Below, piece after piece: positions 49,532-57,535 of a stretch of 64,000 bases of DNA. The position numbers were made by a program, and so were the translations under genes. The notes beneath the pieces were generated by a model. That model had not been told where the DNA came from. It made no database searches and was given only the letters and a program-made list of their open reading frames with translations. The DNA comes from Actinomycetota bacterium (GTDB lineage: Bacteria > Actinomycetota > Actinomycetes > S36-B12). The number at the start of each line of letters is the position of its first letter. Within the stretch, counting starts at the first letter, position 1. The stretch is taken from positions 620,001 to 684,000 of the forward strand of contig JADKGE010000001.1 in the NCBI GenBank assembly GCA_016717115.1. The letters are read 5' to 3'.

Positions 49532-50178
49532 GCGATGCCAGCGCGCCTCCGGCGCGCGTGTCGTGGTTCGGCGACCGGGCGGTCATGGTCAGCCCGGCGC
49601 TGGCCGTCGATCGTGCTGCCCTGCTCGGCCTCCTGGCCGCCGCGCTGCCGGATCGTCAGGTGCGCGCGGGCATGGCAACGGTGCTGGTGGAGGCGGCCGA
49701 GCCGGATCCCGGGCTCCTCGATGCCGTCGTTCACGCCTGTGGCACAGGGGCGTGGCCCGGCGTCCAGATCGACACATCGCGACTGGTGACCGTGCCGGTG
49801 GCCTACACGGGCGAGGACCTCGGTGCAGCGGCCGGCGCGCTCGACTGCAGCGAGAGCGCACTCATCGCGGCTCATCAGGCGCAGGACTGGAGGGTGGCCA
49901 TGATGGGGTTCGCCCCGGGTTTCGGCTACCTGGTGCCGGACGGAGCGTCGGTGCTGGACTGGGCTGCCCTGCCCCGACGCAGTACTCCTCGAGCGGCAGT
50001 CCCGCGCGGCAGCGTCGCCATCGCCGCGGGTATGTGCGCGGTCTATCCGTCAGCCATGCCCGGAGGGTGGCATCTCATCGGCATGACCGATGCCATCATC
50101 TTCGACGCTGCCGATGAAGCCCATCCGTCGCTCCTCGTCGCGGGAGACCTGGTGCGGTTCAGGGGCGCGACGTCGTGA
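49528..50178 (+). CDS. pxpB: 5-oxoprolinase subunit B (KipI-like)
   Basis: A 216-aa KipI/allophanate-hydrolase-subunit-1 fold protein. FGDRAVMVS lies near the start (about 13-21). The cyclophilin-like C-terminal half contains VPVAYTGEDLG, the MMGFAPGFGYLVPD block, P-R-STPRAAVPRGSVAIAAG and YP-A-PGGWHLIGMT. It overlaps pxpA (ATGA) and pxpC (GTGA) by 4 bases each, consistent with a stoichiometric A-B-C complex. Confidence 0.95.
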   Translation: MSDASAPPARVSWFGDRAVMVSPALAVDRAALLGLLAAALPDRQVRAGMATVLVEAAEPDPGLLDAVVHACGTGAWPGVQIDTSRLVTVPVAYTGEDLGAAAGALDCSESALIAAHQAQDWRVAMMGFAPGFGYLVPDGASVLDWAALPRRSTPRAAVPRGSVAIAAGMCAVYPSAMPGGWHLIGMTDAIIFDAADEAHPSLLVAGDLVRFRGATS

Positions 50179-51086
50179 GCCGAGATCTCGCAGTGGTCCG
50201 CCAGGCATCCGCGGTCACCGCCCAGGACGGCGGACGTCGCGGCTTCGAGCAGATCGGGGTGCCGGTGGCGGGGGCCCTCCATCGGGATCGCTACCTGACG
50301 GCCACCGCACTCATCTCGGGACGACCCGACGAGGGGATCCCGGCGCTGGAGATCCTCGGTGGCGTCCTGGCCCTATCGCTGGTATCGGACGTCCTCGTCG
50401 GTGTCGTCGGGCCCGGGCACGCCTTCGTCGACGGTCGAGAGGCCGCCAACGGCACGCTGATCCTCGGGTCAGCGGGCGCGCGGCTCGACGTGAGGCATGC
50501 CGGGAGGGGGCCGGTCTACGTGGTGATCGGTGGGTGGCAGCCCGAACGGACACTCGGATCCTGCAGTGTGGACACCTTCTCAAACCTGGGCGGCGGTCCA
50601 TTCACCGTCGGTGACGTGCTGCGTGGCAGTGCGGCGCGGCCCGACACCTCCTCGGTGGGCAGGTTCCATCGAGCCTTGCCGGAGACCTCCGGTCCGCTGA
50701 AGGTCGTCGGCACGGGCCACCCGGATGCCGGCGCCTTCTGCGAGCGCACGTGGCAGGTCGGTGCGGTGGCGCGGTCGGGCGTTCGCCTGACCGCCCGTGG
50801 GTGGGTCCCGCGAGTCGAGTCGATCGTCAGCATGCCGGTGCTGCGCGGCGCGATTCAGATCACTCCCGGTGGCGAGGCGATCGTCCTCGGTCCCGACGGT
50901 GCCCTGACGGGGGGCTATCCCGTCGTCGGCGTGGTTGCGACCGCGGACCTCGACCGGATGAGCCTGCTTCAGCCCGGTGACGCGACGTCGTTCGCCGAGA
51001 TCAGCGTCGCCCAGGCGGCACGGGCGTACGAGACGCTCCGCGACCGGCGCATGCGGTCGCTGGCGCACCCGTCCGCGTTCTCCTGA
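50175..51086 (+). CDS. pxpC: 5-oxoprolinase subunit C (KipA-like)
   Basis: A 303-aa biotin-dependent-carboxyltransferase-like (KipA, allophanate hydrolase subunit 2) protein: VTAQDGGRRGFEQIGVPVAGA at the start, then NR/L-iLGG-type ALEILGGVL, YVVIGGW, and the C-terminal VSMPVLRGAIQITPGGEAIVL and TGGYPVVGVVATADLDRM blocks. The B-C pair phosphorylates oxoproline for ring opening by PxpA. Last gene of the operon; the DUF554 gene follows 43 bases later with its own RBS. Confidence 0.95.
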   Translation: MSRDLAVVRQASAVTAQDGGRRGFEQIGVPVAGALHRDRYLTATALISGRPDEGIPALEILGGVLALSLVSDVLVGVVGPGHAFVDGREAANGTLILGSAGARLDVRHAGRGPVYVVIGGWQPERTLGSCSVDTFSNLGGGPFTVGDVLRGSAARPDTSSVGRFHRALPETSGPLKVVGTGHPDAGAFCERTWQVGAVARSGVRLTARGWVPRVESIVSMPVLRGAIQITPGGEAIVLGPDGALTGGYPVVGVVATADLDRMSLLQPGDATSFAEISVAQAARAYETLRDRRMRSLAHPSAFS

Positions 51087-51129
51087 GGCTGTGTAGCGTT
51101 CGCCACGGGGCACGGAGGGAAGGGTTCGC

Positions 51130-51873
51130 ATGCGGGGGCTGGGCACCATCCTGAATGTCGTGGCGATTCTCGTCGGGGCCAGCGTCGGTGTGCTCGTCGG
51201 CCATCGGCTCCCGGAGCGCACGAGGGTCACGGTGACCGACGCCCTGGGCCTCGTCACCCTGGTGATCGGGGCCCTCAACATCGCGTCACTGCGCGATGAC
51301 TCCTACCGCGAGGCAGTGGGGGACGGCGGCACGCTCCTCATCGTCCTCGGTGCGCTGCTCATCGGCGGCATCGCGGGCTCGCTCCTGCGCATCGAGGACC
51401 GACTGGAGTCGGTCGGCGCCTGGCTGCAGCGTCACCTTCAGCGCGGGGGCGAGTCATCGTCGCGCAAGACCTTCGTCGAGGGATTCGTGGACGCCTCGCT
51501 GGTCTTCTGCATCGGGCCGCTGGCCATCTTGGGCTCACTGAGCGACGGCTTGGGCAGGGGCATCGATCAACTCGCCCTCAAGTCCACCCTGGACGCCTTC
51601 GCGGCGCTGGCGTTCGCCGCCTCACTCGGCTGGGGCGTCGCGGCGTCGGCGGTCTCGGTCGGCGTGTGGCAGGGCGTGCTCACCCTCCTGGCGGTCTGGC
51701 TGGGCTCGCTGCTGTCCTCGGCGCTGATCGCCTCGGTGACCGCAACCGGCGGCGTCCTCCTCCTGGGCGTCGGCCTGCGACTGCTCAACATCCGTCAGGT
51801 GGCGGTGGGCGATCTACTGCCGGCTCTGCTGGTGGCGCCGGTGCTCACCGCTCTGGTGGCGGCGATCCGCTGA
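51130..51873 (+). CDS. DUF554 membrane protein (YdfK-like)
   Basis: A 247-aa protein with about six or seven hydrophobic helices. The family pattern GTILNVVAILVGASVGVLVGHRLPER at the N-terminus, then GGIAGSLLRIEDRLE, and FVEGFVDASLVFCIGPLAILGSLSDGL in the middle identify DUF554 (YdfK/YqgA). The function is unknown, and a transporter has been suggested from the fold. ATG at 51130 with GGAGGGAAGG upstream; it ends one base before the convergent lipoprotein gene. Confidence 0.9.
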   Translation: MRGLGTILNVVAILVGASVGVLVGHRLPERTRVTVTDALGLVTLVIGALNIASLRDDSYREAVGDGGTLLIVLGALLIGGIAGSLLRIEDRLESVGAWLQRHLQRGGESSSRKTFVEGFVDASLVFCIGPLAILGSLSDGLGRGIDQLALKSTLDAFAALAFAASLGWGVAASAVSVGVWQGVLTLLAVWLGSLLSSALIASVTATGGVLLLGVGLRLLNIRQVAVGDLLPALLVAPVLTALVAAIR

Positions 51874-51874
51874 G

Positions 51875-52987
51875 TCAGGCGGGTGCGCCGGGCGCGGGCG
51901 GCTCGTCGACGGGCGGCTCGGCCACGGGTGCCTCCTCGGCGACCGACTCGACGACCGACTCGACCGGCGCTGCCGGGGTGATGACGTCCGCGACGACGAC
52001 GTCCTCGACGATCGCGGGTTCCGCGACCACCTCACTGACGACGGTGTCGTCCGCGACGGCCTCGACCACACCGGCATCCTCGATGGGCGCTGCCGGGGTG
52101 ATGACGTCCGCGACGACGACGTCCTCGACGATCGCGGGTTCCGCGACCACCTCACTGACGACGGTGTCGCCGTCAGTCGCGACGGCCGCGCCCACGACGG
52201 TGGCTGCGCTGGCCGCTTCGGTGCCTTCGCCCGCGATGACGGCCTCGGTCTGAGCGCCGGACTTCTTGCCGCGCCCCCGCATGATGAGCAGCACCAGCCC
52301 GATGACCAGGACGATCGCCACGAGCAGACCGATGACCCCCGCGATGATCAGGCCGGTGTTCGCCTTCGCCGCCGCCTCACTGGTGATCGTCACGTCGAGG
52401 GTGTCGGTCATCGAACCCGAGATGGTCGCGGTGGTGTCGCTGTTCTTGGTGGCCCCGGCCCCGGTGATGGCCGTGATCGGACCCGGGAACGTGACGTTCA
52501 CCGTGATCTCGCCCATCGAGCCGCCGCCGAGCAGGCCAGCCATCGGATCAGCCGATGCCCCCGCTTCCGGGGCTTCCGATCCCTCGTTCTTCATATGGAA
52601 GACGATGGACTCGCCCTCCTTGGTGATCGTCCACGGCCCCGTGTCCTCGGTGAACTCAGCGTCGGCGAACGTGCACGCGTAGATGAAGTTCTCGGCGTCC
52701 TCGGATGCGGTGCAGTTGTCGGAGCTGAGGATGTCGCCACCTTGGGCTGTCATGTCCTGTTCCGTGAGGCCGGACTTGAAGCTGTTCAGGTCGGTCATGC
52801 CGAGGAAGGTCGCCGCCTGCTTCTGCAGTGCGAAGGTGAAGGTGCCGGTGCCCTTCGCCTGTGAATCGATGGCCACGTCAGCCTCGATGTTGAGACAGGC
52901 GGTGAGGGACACGACGGCAAGGGCACAGGCTCCCGTCAGGGCGACGATGCGCGTGAGGGTCCTGGGGCGAGGCGTGGCGGCGTTCAT
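51875..52987 (-). CDS. LppM-like lipoprotein with TM helix and repeated acidic tail
   Basis: A 370-aa exported protein. A lipoprotein signal (LAVVSLTA-C, lipidated Cys at about 31) leads into an LppM-type beta domain (about 31-225: C-L-N-I-EADVAID, GTGTFTFALQK). A membrane helix follows at about 229-254, then basic MRGRGKK and an acidic Ala/Val/Glu-rich tail carrying a perfect 40-residue-offset duplication (DTVVSEVVAEPAIVEDVVVA...). The tail would be cytoplasmic if the helix spans outward-in. LppM domains are known from mycobacterial lipoproteins; the role here is unknown. RBS AGGA before the ATG at 52987; upstream frame not supported. Confidence 0.82.
   Translation of the reverse strand: MNAATPRPRTLTRIVALTGACALAVVSLTACLNIEADVAIDSQAKGTGTFTFALQKQAATFLGMTDLNSFKSGLTEQDMTAQGGDILSSDNCTASEDAENFIYACTFADAEFTEDTGPWTITKEGESIVFHMKNEGSEAPEAGASADPMAGLLGGGSMGEITVNVTFPGPITAITGAGATKNSDTTATISGSMTDTLDVTITSEAAAKANTGLIIAGVIGLLVAIVLVIGLVLLIMRGRGKKSGAQTEAVIAGEGTEAASAATVVGAAVATDGDTVVSEVVAEPAIVEDVVVADVITPAAPIEDAGVVEAVADDTVVSEVVAEPAIVEDVVVADVITPAAPVESVVESVAEEAPVAEPPVDEPPAPGAPA
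51966..52169. repeat. 84-bp perfect direct repeat inside lipoprotein gene
   Basis: 51966-52049 and 52086-52169 are identical over 84 bases with an offset of exactly 120 bases (40 codons). Perfect identity at synonymous sites shows a recent in-frame duplication, and copy number could vary between strains. Confidence 0.9.
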
Positions 52988-53141
52988 GAGGGGTCCTAAC
53001 CACGAGTAGGTGCTGCAATCGTAGAACCGCCGAGGCCGTGAAGCCGTGCCTTCTCCACCTCTCCCAACGGCAGGGCCCCGTTCGTCGACGAAGACCATCG
53101 CGTGGGCCGCCTGTCGCACCGTGCCGGGGGCTGCTCTGCCT

Positions 53142-53147
53142 TAGGCT
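53142..53147 (+). promoter_or_regulatory. -10 element before DUF3097 gene
   Basis: TAGGCT ends 7 bases before the GTG at 53155, with no ribosome site, suggesting leaderless initiation. Confidence 0.4.
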
Positions 53148-53154
53148 CGGCGGC

Positions 53155-53997
53155 GTGCGAGCGGACCGGTACGGCAGGGACGTCTTGGCCGACGCCGCGG
53201 CCGCTCCCTCACGCATCCCTCGTGTGGAGGCGGCGAGCGGTCTCGTGCTGGAGTGTGCGGCGACCGGGTGGTGTGGTGCGGTGGTCGGCTGGCAGAAGGG
53301 CGCCGACGGCTGGGCGGTGCTCCTCGAGGACCGCCACGCCGTGCGACGTCCGTTCAGCCTCGCCGGCTCGTTCCTCGTCGATGGCGCACTCGTCGACGTG
53401 GTTCGGCCGGCCGCCGCGACGTCGGTCGCCCCTGAGCGCACCGCATCGGGCTCCGTCGCCGTGGCCGGCGCGAGGGCCCGGGTCGCCCGCGCCTCCAGGA
53501 TCTGGGTCGAGGGGCGCCACGACGCCGAGCTCATCGAGAGGGTGTGGGGCGCCGATCTTCGCCTCGAGGGCATCGTGGTCGAGGAGCTCGGTGGCGTCGA
53601 CGAACTGCCCTCACGGATCCGTGGTTTCGCCCCGGGCGGCGGACGTCGGATCGGCGCCTTGGTGGATCACCTCGTGCGCGGTTCGAAGGAATCCCGCATC
53701 GCCGCACAGGTCGAGGAGGAGTGGCCCGGCGACGTTGCCGTCCTCGGTCATCCCTACGTCGACGTGTGGCAGGCGGTCCGTCCGGCAACGGCGGGAATCG
53801 CCGCGTGGCCGGACATCCCCCGCGGCCGGCCGTGGAAGGAGGGCGTGTGCGAGGCGCTGGGGTGGGGCGAGGACACCGGCCTCGCGTGGCGCCGACTGCT
53901 CGATCGGGTTCGTGACTACTCCGACCTGGAGCCTGCCCTGCTGGGCAGGGTCGAGGAATTGATCGACTTCGTCACCGCACCGGACTCAAGGGACTGA
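53155..53997 (+). CDS. DUF3097 family protein
   Basis: A 280-aa soluble protein: RYGRDVLADA near the start, E-ASGLVLE-AATG-CGAVVGWQKG, VTLEDR-type VLLEDRHAVRRPF, then ARASRIWVEGRHDAELIERVWGADLR, GIVVEELGG-DELP and HPYVDVWQAV. The V-E-G-R-H-D-A-E-L segment recalls a Toprim-like fold (E then D-x-D-like acids), but no biochemical function is established. The family is nearly confined to actinobacteria, which supports the lineage call. The GTG at 53155 gives the family N-terminus. Confidence 0.9.
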   Translation: MRADRYGRDVLADAAAAPSRIPRVEAASGLVLECAATGWCGAVVGWQKGADGWAVLLEDRHAVRRPFSLAGSFLVDGALVDVVRPAAATSVAPERTASGSVAVAGARARVARASRIWVEGRHDAELIERVWGADLRLEGIVVEELGGVDELPSRIRGFAPGGGRRIGALVDHLVRGSKESRIAAQVEEEWPGDVAVLGHPYVDVWQAVRPATAGIAAWPDIPRGRPWKEGVCEALGWGEDTGLAWRRLLDRVRDYSDLEPALLGRVEELIDFVTAPDSRD

Positions 53998-54133
53998 ATT
54001 CCGGCTCGACGGTCGGCTTCTCAACGTTCGAGTTCGGCTGAGGGCGCGCCGAAACGCATGGCAACGGTCGAGGACCGGGAAGTACAGTGGCAGCGGTCGG
54101 GCTGCGCAGTGCAGACCATGCGAGGAGGTGGCC

Positions 54134-55165
54134 GTGGTCGATGACCCGACCCGTGACGTGGTGGCTGCCGTGGTGCGACGGCTGGGCTTCCTGCACGACC
54201 GGCTGCTCGTCATCGCCCCCGATATCGACGGCATCACCTGGACGGCGACGTCCCGCGGCCGTCGACTCGAGATCGCGACGGTTCGATCCTCCCCGGAGGA
54301 ACGGCGGTACGTGCTCGACATCGACGTCGACATCGACGGCAGTGACGCGCCCGCTCCGGTCGCCGATGCAGGCACGGCAGCCGGTGGCCCCTTCTCCGTG
54401 GTGATGGCTGCCCAGGGTTCTTCGGGACACGTGGTGACCTTCACGTCGCGCCGAGCGGACGCGTTCACGCCCGTGCTTCAGGGGGAGATCGCCTTCATGA
54501 CGCGGCTGGTCATGACGGCGGACGTGGAAGCGAGCTGGCCCGACCTGCTCGGGACCGGGCCAGGGTCACGCCACGAGCGCGTGACCCGTGAGCTCCAGGA
54601 CGGCACCCATTCCGCGCGGGTCACCCAGTACTCGCGCATGATCGCGGTGGCGCTGGTCGGGCCCCTCGAGCTGGCCCCCGAGTATGTCGACGCTGTCTGC
54701 CTGTACGCCTCGCTGCACGACATCGGAGAGATCGACGTCTCGGATCGCATCCTCAATAAGCCCGGGCGGCTGGACCCCGAGCAATGGGACGTGATCCGGG
54801 ATCATCCCCTGAGAGGTCGCACGATGGTCGACGACCTGCTCGCCGGACCGGGAGGGGAAGACGTCGCCTATCCCGAGGTGCTTCGCTCGATCGTCGAACT
54901 GCACCATGAGGCGCTCGACGGGCATGGGTATCCGCATGGCCTCAGAGCCGAGTCGATCCCGCTCGAGGCGCGGATCGTCACGGTCGCCGACGTCTTCGAC
55001 GCGCTGACCCACTCCCGTCCGTACAAGCCTGGGTGGACAGTCGCGCAGGCGCTGGAGGAGATGGACCGGATGGCGGCCGTGGGGACGATCGACGGACGAT
55101 GCCTCACCGCCCTCGCCACGCAGCTCGATGCACTCGAGTCACTCGTCGCTCGGGACAGTTCCTAG
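54134..55165 (+). CDS. HD-GYP domain protein, probable c-di-GMP phosphodiesterase
   Basis: A 343-aa protein. The N-terminal half (1-140) is a sensor-like region without a recognised domain. The HD-GYP domain covers about 150-335: HSARVTQYSRMIA, LHDIGEIDVSDRILNKPGRL, HHEALDGHGYPHGL with intact GYP, and ARIVTVADVFDALTHSRPYK. The usual K in HDIGK is replaced by E, so metal geometry or activity may differ. It would hydrolyse c-di-GMP, perhaps opposing the GGDEF-EAL protein at 44671. I chose the GTG at 54134, 5 bases after AGGAGG, over a GTG at 54128 that overlaps the ribosome site. Confidence 0.9.
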   Translation: MVDDPTRDVVAAVVRRLGFLHDRLLVIAPDIDGITWTATSRGRRLEIATVRSSPEERRYVLDIDVDIDGSDAPAPVADAGTAAGGPFSVVMAAQGSSGHVVTFTSRRADAFTPVLQGEIAFMTRLVMTADVEASWPDLLGTGPGSRHERVTRELQDGTHSARVTQYSRMIAVALVGPLELAPEYVDAVCLYASLHDIGEIDVSDRILNKPGRLDPEQWDVIRDHPLRGRTMVDDLLAGPGGEDVAYPEVLRSIVELHHEALDGHGYPHGLRAESIPLEARIVTVADVFDALTHSRPYKPGWTVAQALEEMDRMAAVGTIDGRCLTALATQLDALESLVARDSS

Positions 55166-55175
55166 GGAGGCTCGC

Positions 55176-55934
55176 ATGATCAGCTCACGGCACGAGGGGC
55201 GAGTTGCCGTCGTCACCGGAGCGGGATCGGGCATCGGACAGGCCACCGTGGTGCGCCTCGTCCGGGAGGGTGCTCAGGTGATCGGCTGTGACCTCAACGA
55301 GTCGGGGCTCGCCACGACGACCGAGCAGCTCGGCGACCTGTCGCCAGGCGTCACACTGCTGGCGGGCGACATCACCGACCAGGAGTTCGTCGACCACGTC
55401 GTGACGTCTGCCGGCGGCCGTATCGACCTGCTGGCCAACGTCGCGGGGATCATGGATCACTTCGTACCTCTGGGCGACCTCGACGACGAGTTGTGGGAGC
55501 GCGTGATCGCGGTCAACCTGACGGCCGTCATGCGCATGACCCGGGCCGTCATCCCGGGGATGAAGGCTGCTGGCGGGGGAGCGATCGTCACGGTCGGTTC
55601 GAAGGCCTCGACAAGCGGTGGCACGTCGGGCGTTGCCTACACGTCTTCCAAGCACGGGGTGCTGGGCCTCGTGCGTCACGTCGCGTACTTCTACGCTCCC
55701 GACGGGATCCGATCCAACGCGGTGCTGCCCGGGCCGGTGGCCACGGGAATCGGCGCGTCGTCTGCTCCGTCGGTGCCGTGGGCGATGGAGCGCGCGATGC
55801 TCTCGATGGCCACCATGGGCGCCATGGCGGAGCCGGATCAGATCGCGAGCGCGGTGTCGTGGCTGGGCAGCGACGAGGCGGCCAACATCTCGGGCGCGAT
55901 CCTGACTTCTGACGGGGGATGGGGCGCCGCCTAG
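55176..55934 (+). CDS. SDR-family oxidoreductase
   Basis: A 252-aa classical SDR: VVTGAGSGIGQATV at about 11-24, CDLN after strand 2 (Asp, so NAD preference), ANVAG, catalytic S (KASTSGG) with Y-T-S-S-K, and a C-terminal SDGGW. ATG at 55176 with AGGGAGG upstream, 10 bases after the HD-GYP stop. The GMC oxidoreductase gene follows 16 bases later, so both may act on one alcohol or sterol-type substrate. The specific substrate is unknown. Confidence 0.91.
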   Translation: MISSRHEGRVAVVTGAGSGIGQATVVRLVREGAQVIGCDLNESGLATTTEQLGDLSPGVTLLAGDITDQEFVDHVVTSAGGRIDLLANVAGIMDHFVPLGDLDDELWERVIAVNLTAVMRMTRAVIPGMKAAGGGAIVTVGSKASTSGGTSGVAYTSSKHGVLGLVRHVAYFYAPDGIRSNAVLPGPVATGIGASSAPSVPWAMERAMLSMATMGAMAEPDQIASAVSWLGSDEAANISGAILTSDGGWGAA

Positions 55935-55950
55935 CAGATACGGTACGAGG

Positions 55951-57459
55951 GTGATCTCGCACAGCGCGCACGTCGTCATCGTCGGGAGCGGCATGGGCGG
56001 CGGAACGCTGGCGTGGGGGCTGGCGCAACGCGGGATCGAGACGCTTGTCCTCGAGCGCGGCGGCATCCTGCCCCGTGAGCCCGAGAACTGGTCGGCCCGG
56101 GCCGTGTTCGTCGAGCGCCGGTACAAGCCTTCCGAGACGTGGCTCGATGACGACGGCAACGAGTTCCATCCGGGCGTCCACTATCTCGTGGGTGGAAACA
56201 CCAAGGTCTATGGAGCCAGCCTGCCGCGCCTGCGCGAACGCGACCTCGGCCAGACGCACTACCCCTCGGGGACGTCACCGGCCTGGCCATTCACCTATGA
56301 CGACCTGGAGCCGTACTACACACAGGCGGAGTCCCTGTACCGCGTGCATGGCAGCGTGGGGGAGGACCCCACCGAGCCGTGGCGTAGCCGTCCGTACCCC
56401 TATCCCGCCCTGGCGCACGAGCCCTACGTCGCCGAGACCATGCTGCGACTGGCCGAGCAGGGGCTGCACCCGTCCAGCACCGCCATGGGCATCGACGTGC
56501 GGCCCGGCGGCACCTGCGTTCGCTGCCAGACGTGCGACGGGTTCCCGTGCCGACTCGGTGCGAAGTCTGATGCGGAGACCTGCGCCCTCGGCCCGGCGGT
56601 GGCGGGCGGCAGCGTCCGCCTGCTCACCGGCGCCCGCGTCCGTCGGGTCGAGCTGGACGGATCGGGTCGCGTAGCGCGCCTCGTCGGCGACATCGAGGGC
56701 GAGCCGTTCGAGGTGACCGGTGGGATGTTCGTGCTCTCTGCCGGGGCCGCGAACTCGGCTGCACTGCTGCTGGCCAGCCGATCTGAGGCCCGCCCCACCG
56801 GCGTGGCCAACTCGAGCGGGCTCGTGGGACGCAACTACATGGTGCACAACAACACGCACCTGGCGGCTGTCGACCCCCGCCGACGCAACGACGTCGTCTT
56901 TCAGAAGACCATGGCGGTCAACGACTTCTACCACGATCTGGGCGATGGTCATCCGGGCGGGACGATCCAGCTCATCGGCAAGGTCCAAGGGTCGATGATG
57001 AAGACGCAGGCGACGCGTGCCCCGTTGTCTCTGCTGAACCGGATGGCCGATCGAAGCGTGGAGCTCTTGGTCATGAGCGAGGACCTGCCGTCCGTGCACA
57101 ACCGCGTCACGGTCGGCTCCGACGGCCGCATCCAGGTGTCGTGGCGGCGCACGAACTACGACCGCCATGAGGCGCTGCTGAAGACGGCGAAGAGCGTCCT
57201 CCGCAAGGCCGGCTACCGCGGCATCTTCGAGCAGCGCTTCGGAATCGACATGAACAGCCACATGTGCGGCACGGCGGCGGCGGGTCACGACCCGGCAACC
57301 AGCGTGCTCGACCCGTGGTGCCGATCCCACGACGTCCCGAATCTGTTCGTGGTCGACTCGTCGTTCTTCCCGTCGTCCGGGGCGCAGAACCCCGCGCTGA
57401 CGATCGCCGCCCAGGCGCTGCGGGTCGCGGAGGAGACGGACTGGGACGTCCGGGTGTGA
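55951..57459 (+). CDS. GMC-family FAD oxidoreductase
   Basis: A 502-aa flavoprotein: dinucleotide motif VVIVGSGMGGGTLAWGLAQ at about 8-26, then LERGG, VGGNTKVYGASLPRLR, and a C-terminal substrate/active-site region with HMCGTAAAG and NLFVVDSSFFPSSGAQNPALTIAAQALR. A Cys cluster (GGTCVRCQTCDGFPC, about 189-203) suggests a small metal- or Fe-S-type site like that in some gluconate-dehydrogenase-like GMC proteins, which is inference. The GTG at 55951 follows TACGGT (55939-55944) by 6 bases; it looks leaderless, and the preceding GAGG abuts the start too closely to act as an RBS. Confidence 0.92.
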   Translation: MISHSAHVVIVGSGMGGGTLAWGLAQRGIETLVLERGGILPREPENWSARAVFVERRYKPSETWLDDDGNEFHPGVHYLVGGNTKVYGASLPRLRERDLGQTHYPSGTSPAWPFTYDDLEPYYTQAESLYRVHGSVGEDPTEPWRSRPYPYPALAHEPYVAETMLRLAEQGLHPSSTAMGIDVRPGGTCVRCQTCDGFPCRLGAKSDAETCALGPAVAGGSVRLLTGARVRRVELDGSGRVARLVGDIEGEPFEVTGGMFVLSAGAANSAALLLASRSEARPTGVANSSGLVGRNYMVHNNTHLAAVDPRRRNDVVFQKTMAVNDFYHDLGDGHPGGTIQLIGKVQGSMMKTQATRAPLSLLNRMADRSVELLVMSEDLPSVHNRVTVGSDGRIQVSWRRTNYDRHEALLKTAKSVLRKAGYRGIFEQRFGIDMNSHMCGTAAAGHDPATSVLDPWCRSHDVPNLFVVDSSFFPSSGAQNPALTIAAQALRVAEETDWDVRV

Positions 57460-57535
57460 CGATCCCGCAGGTGGGGCCACCCGCCCGGGCGGCAGGGCCG
57501 CTCGGCACCGTGCCGGTCGGTGGAGGGAGAAGCGC

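Noticed and set aside
51966..52169. CRISPR-like repeat pair
   Set aside because: Only two copies of an 84-bp repeat, in frame inside a lipoprotein gene; no array or cas genes.
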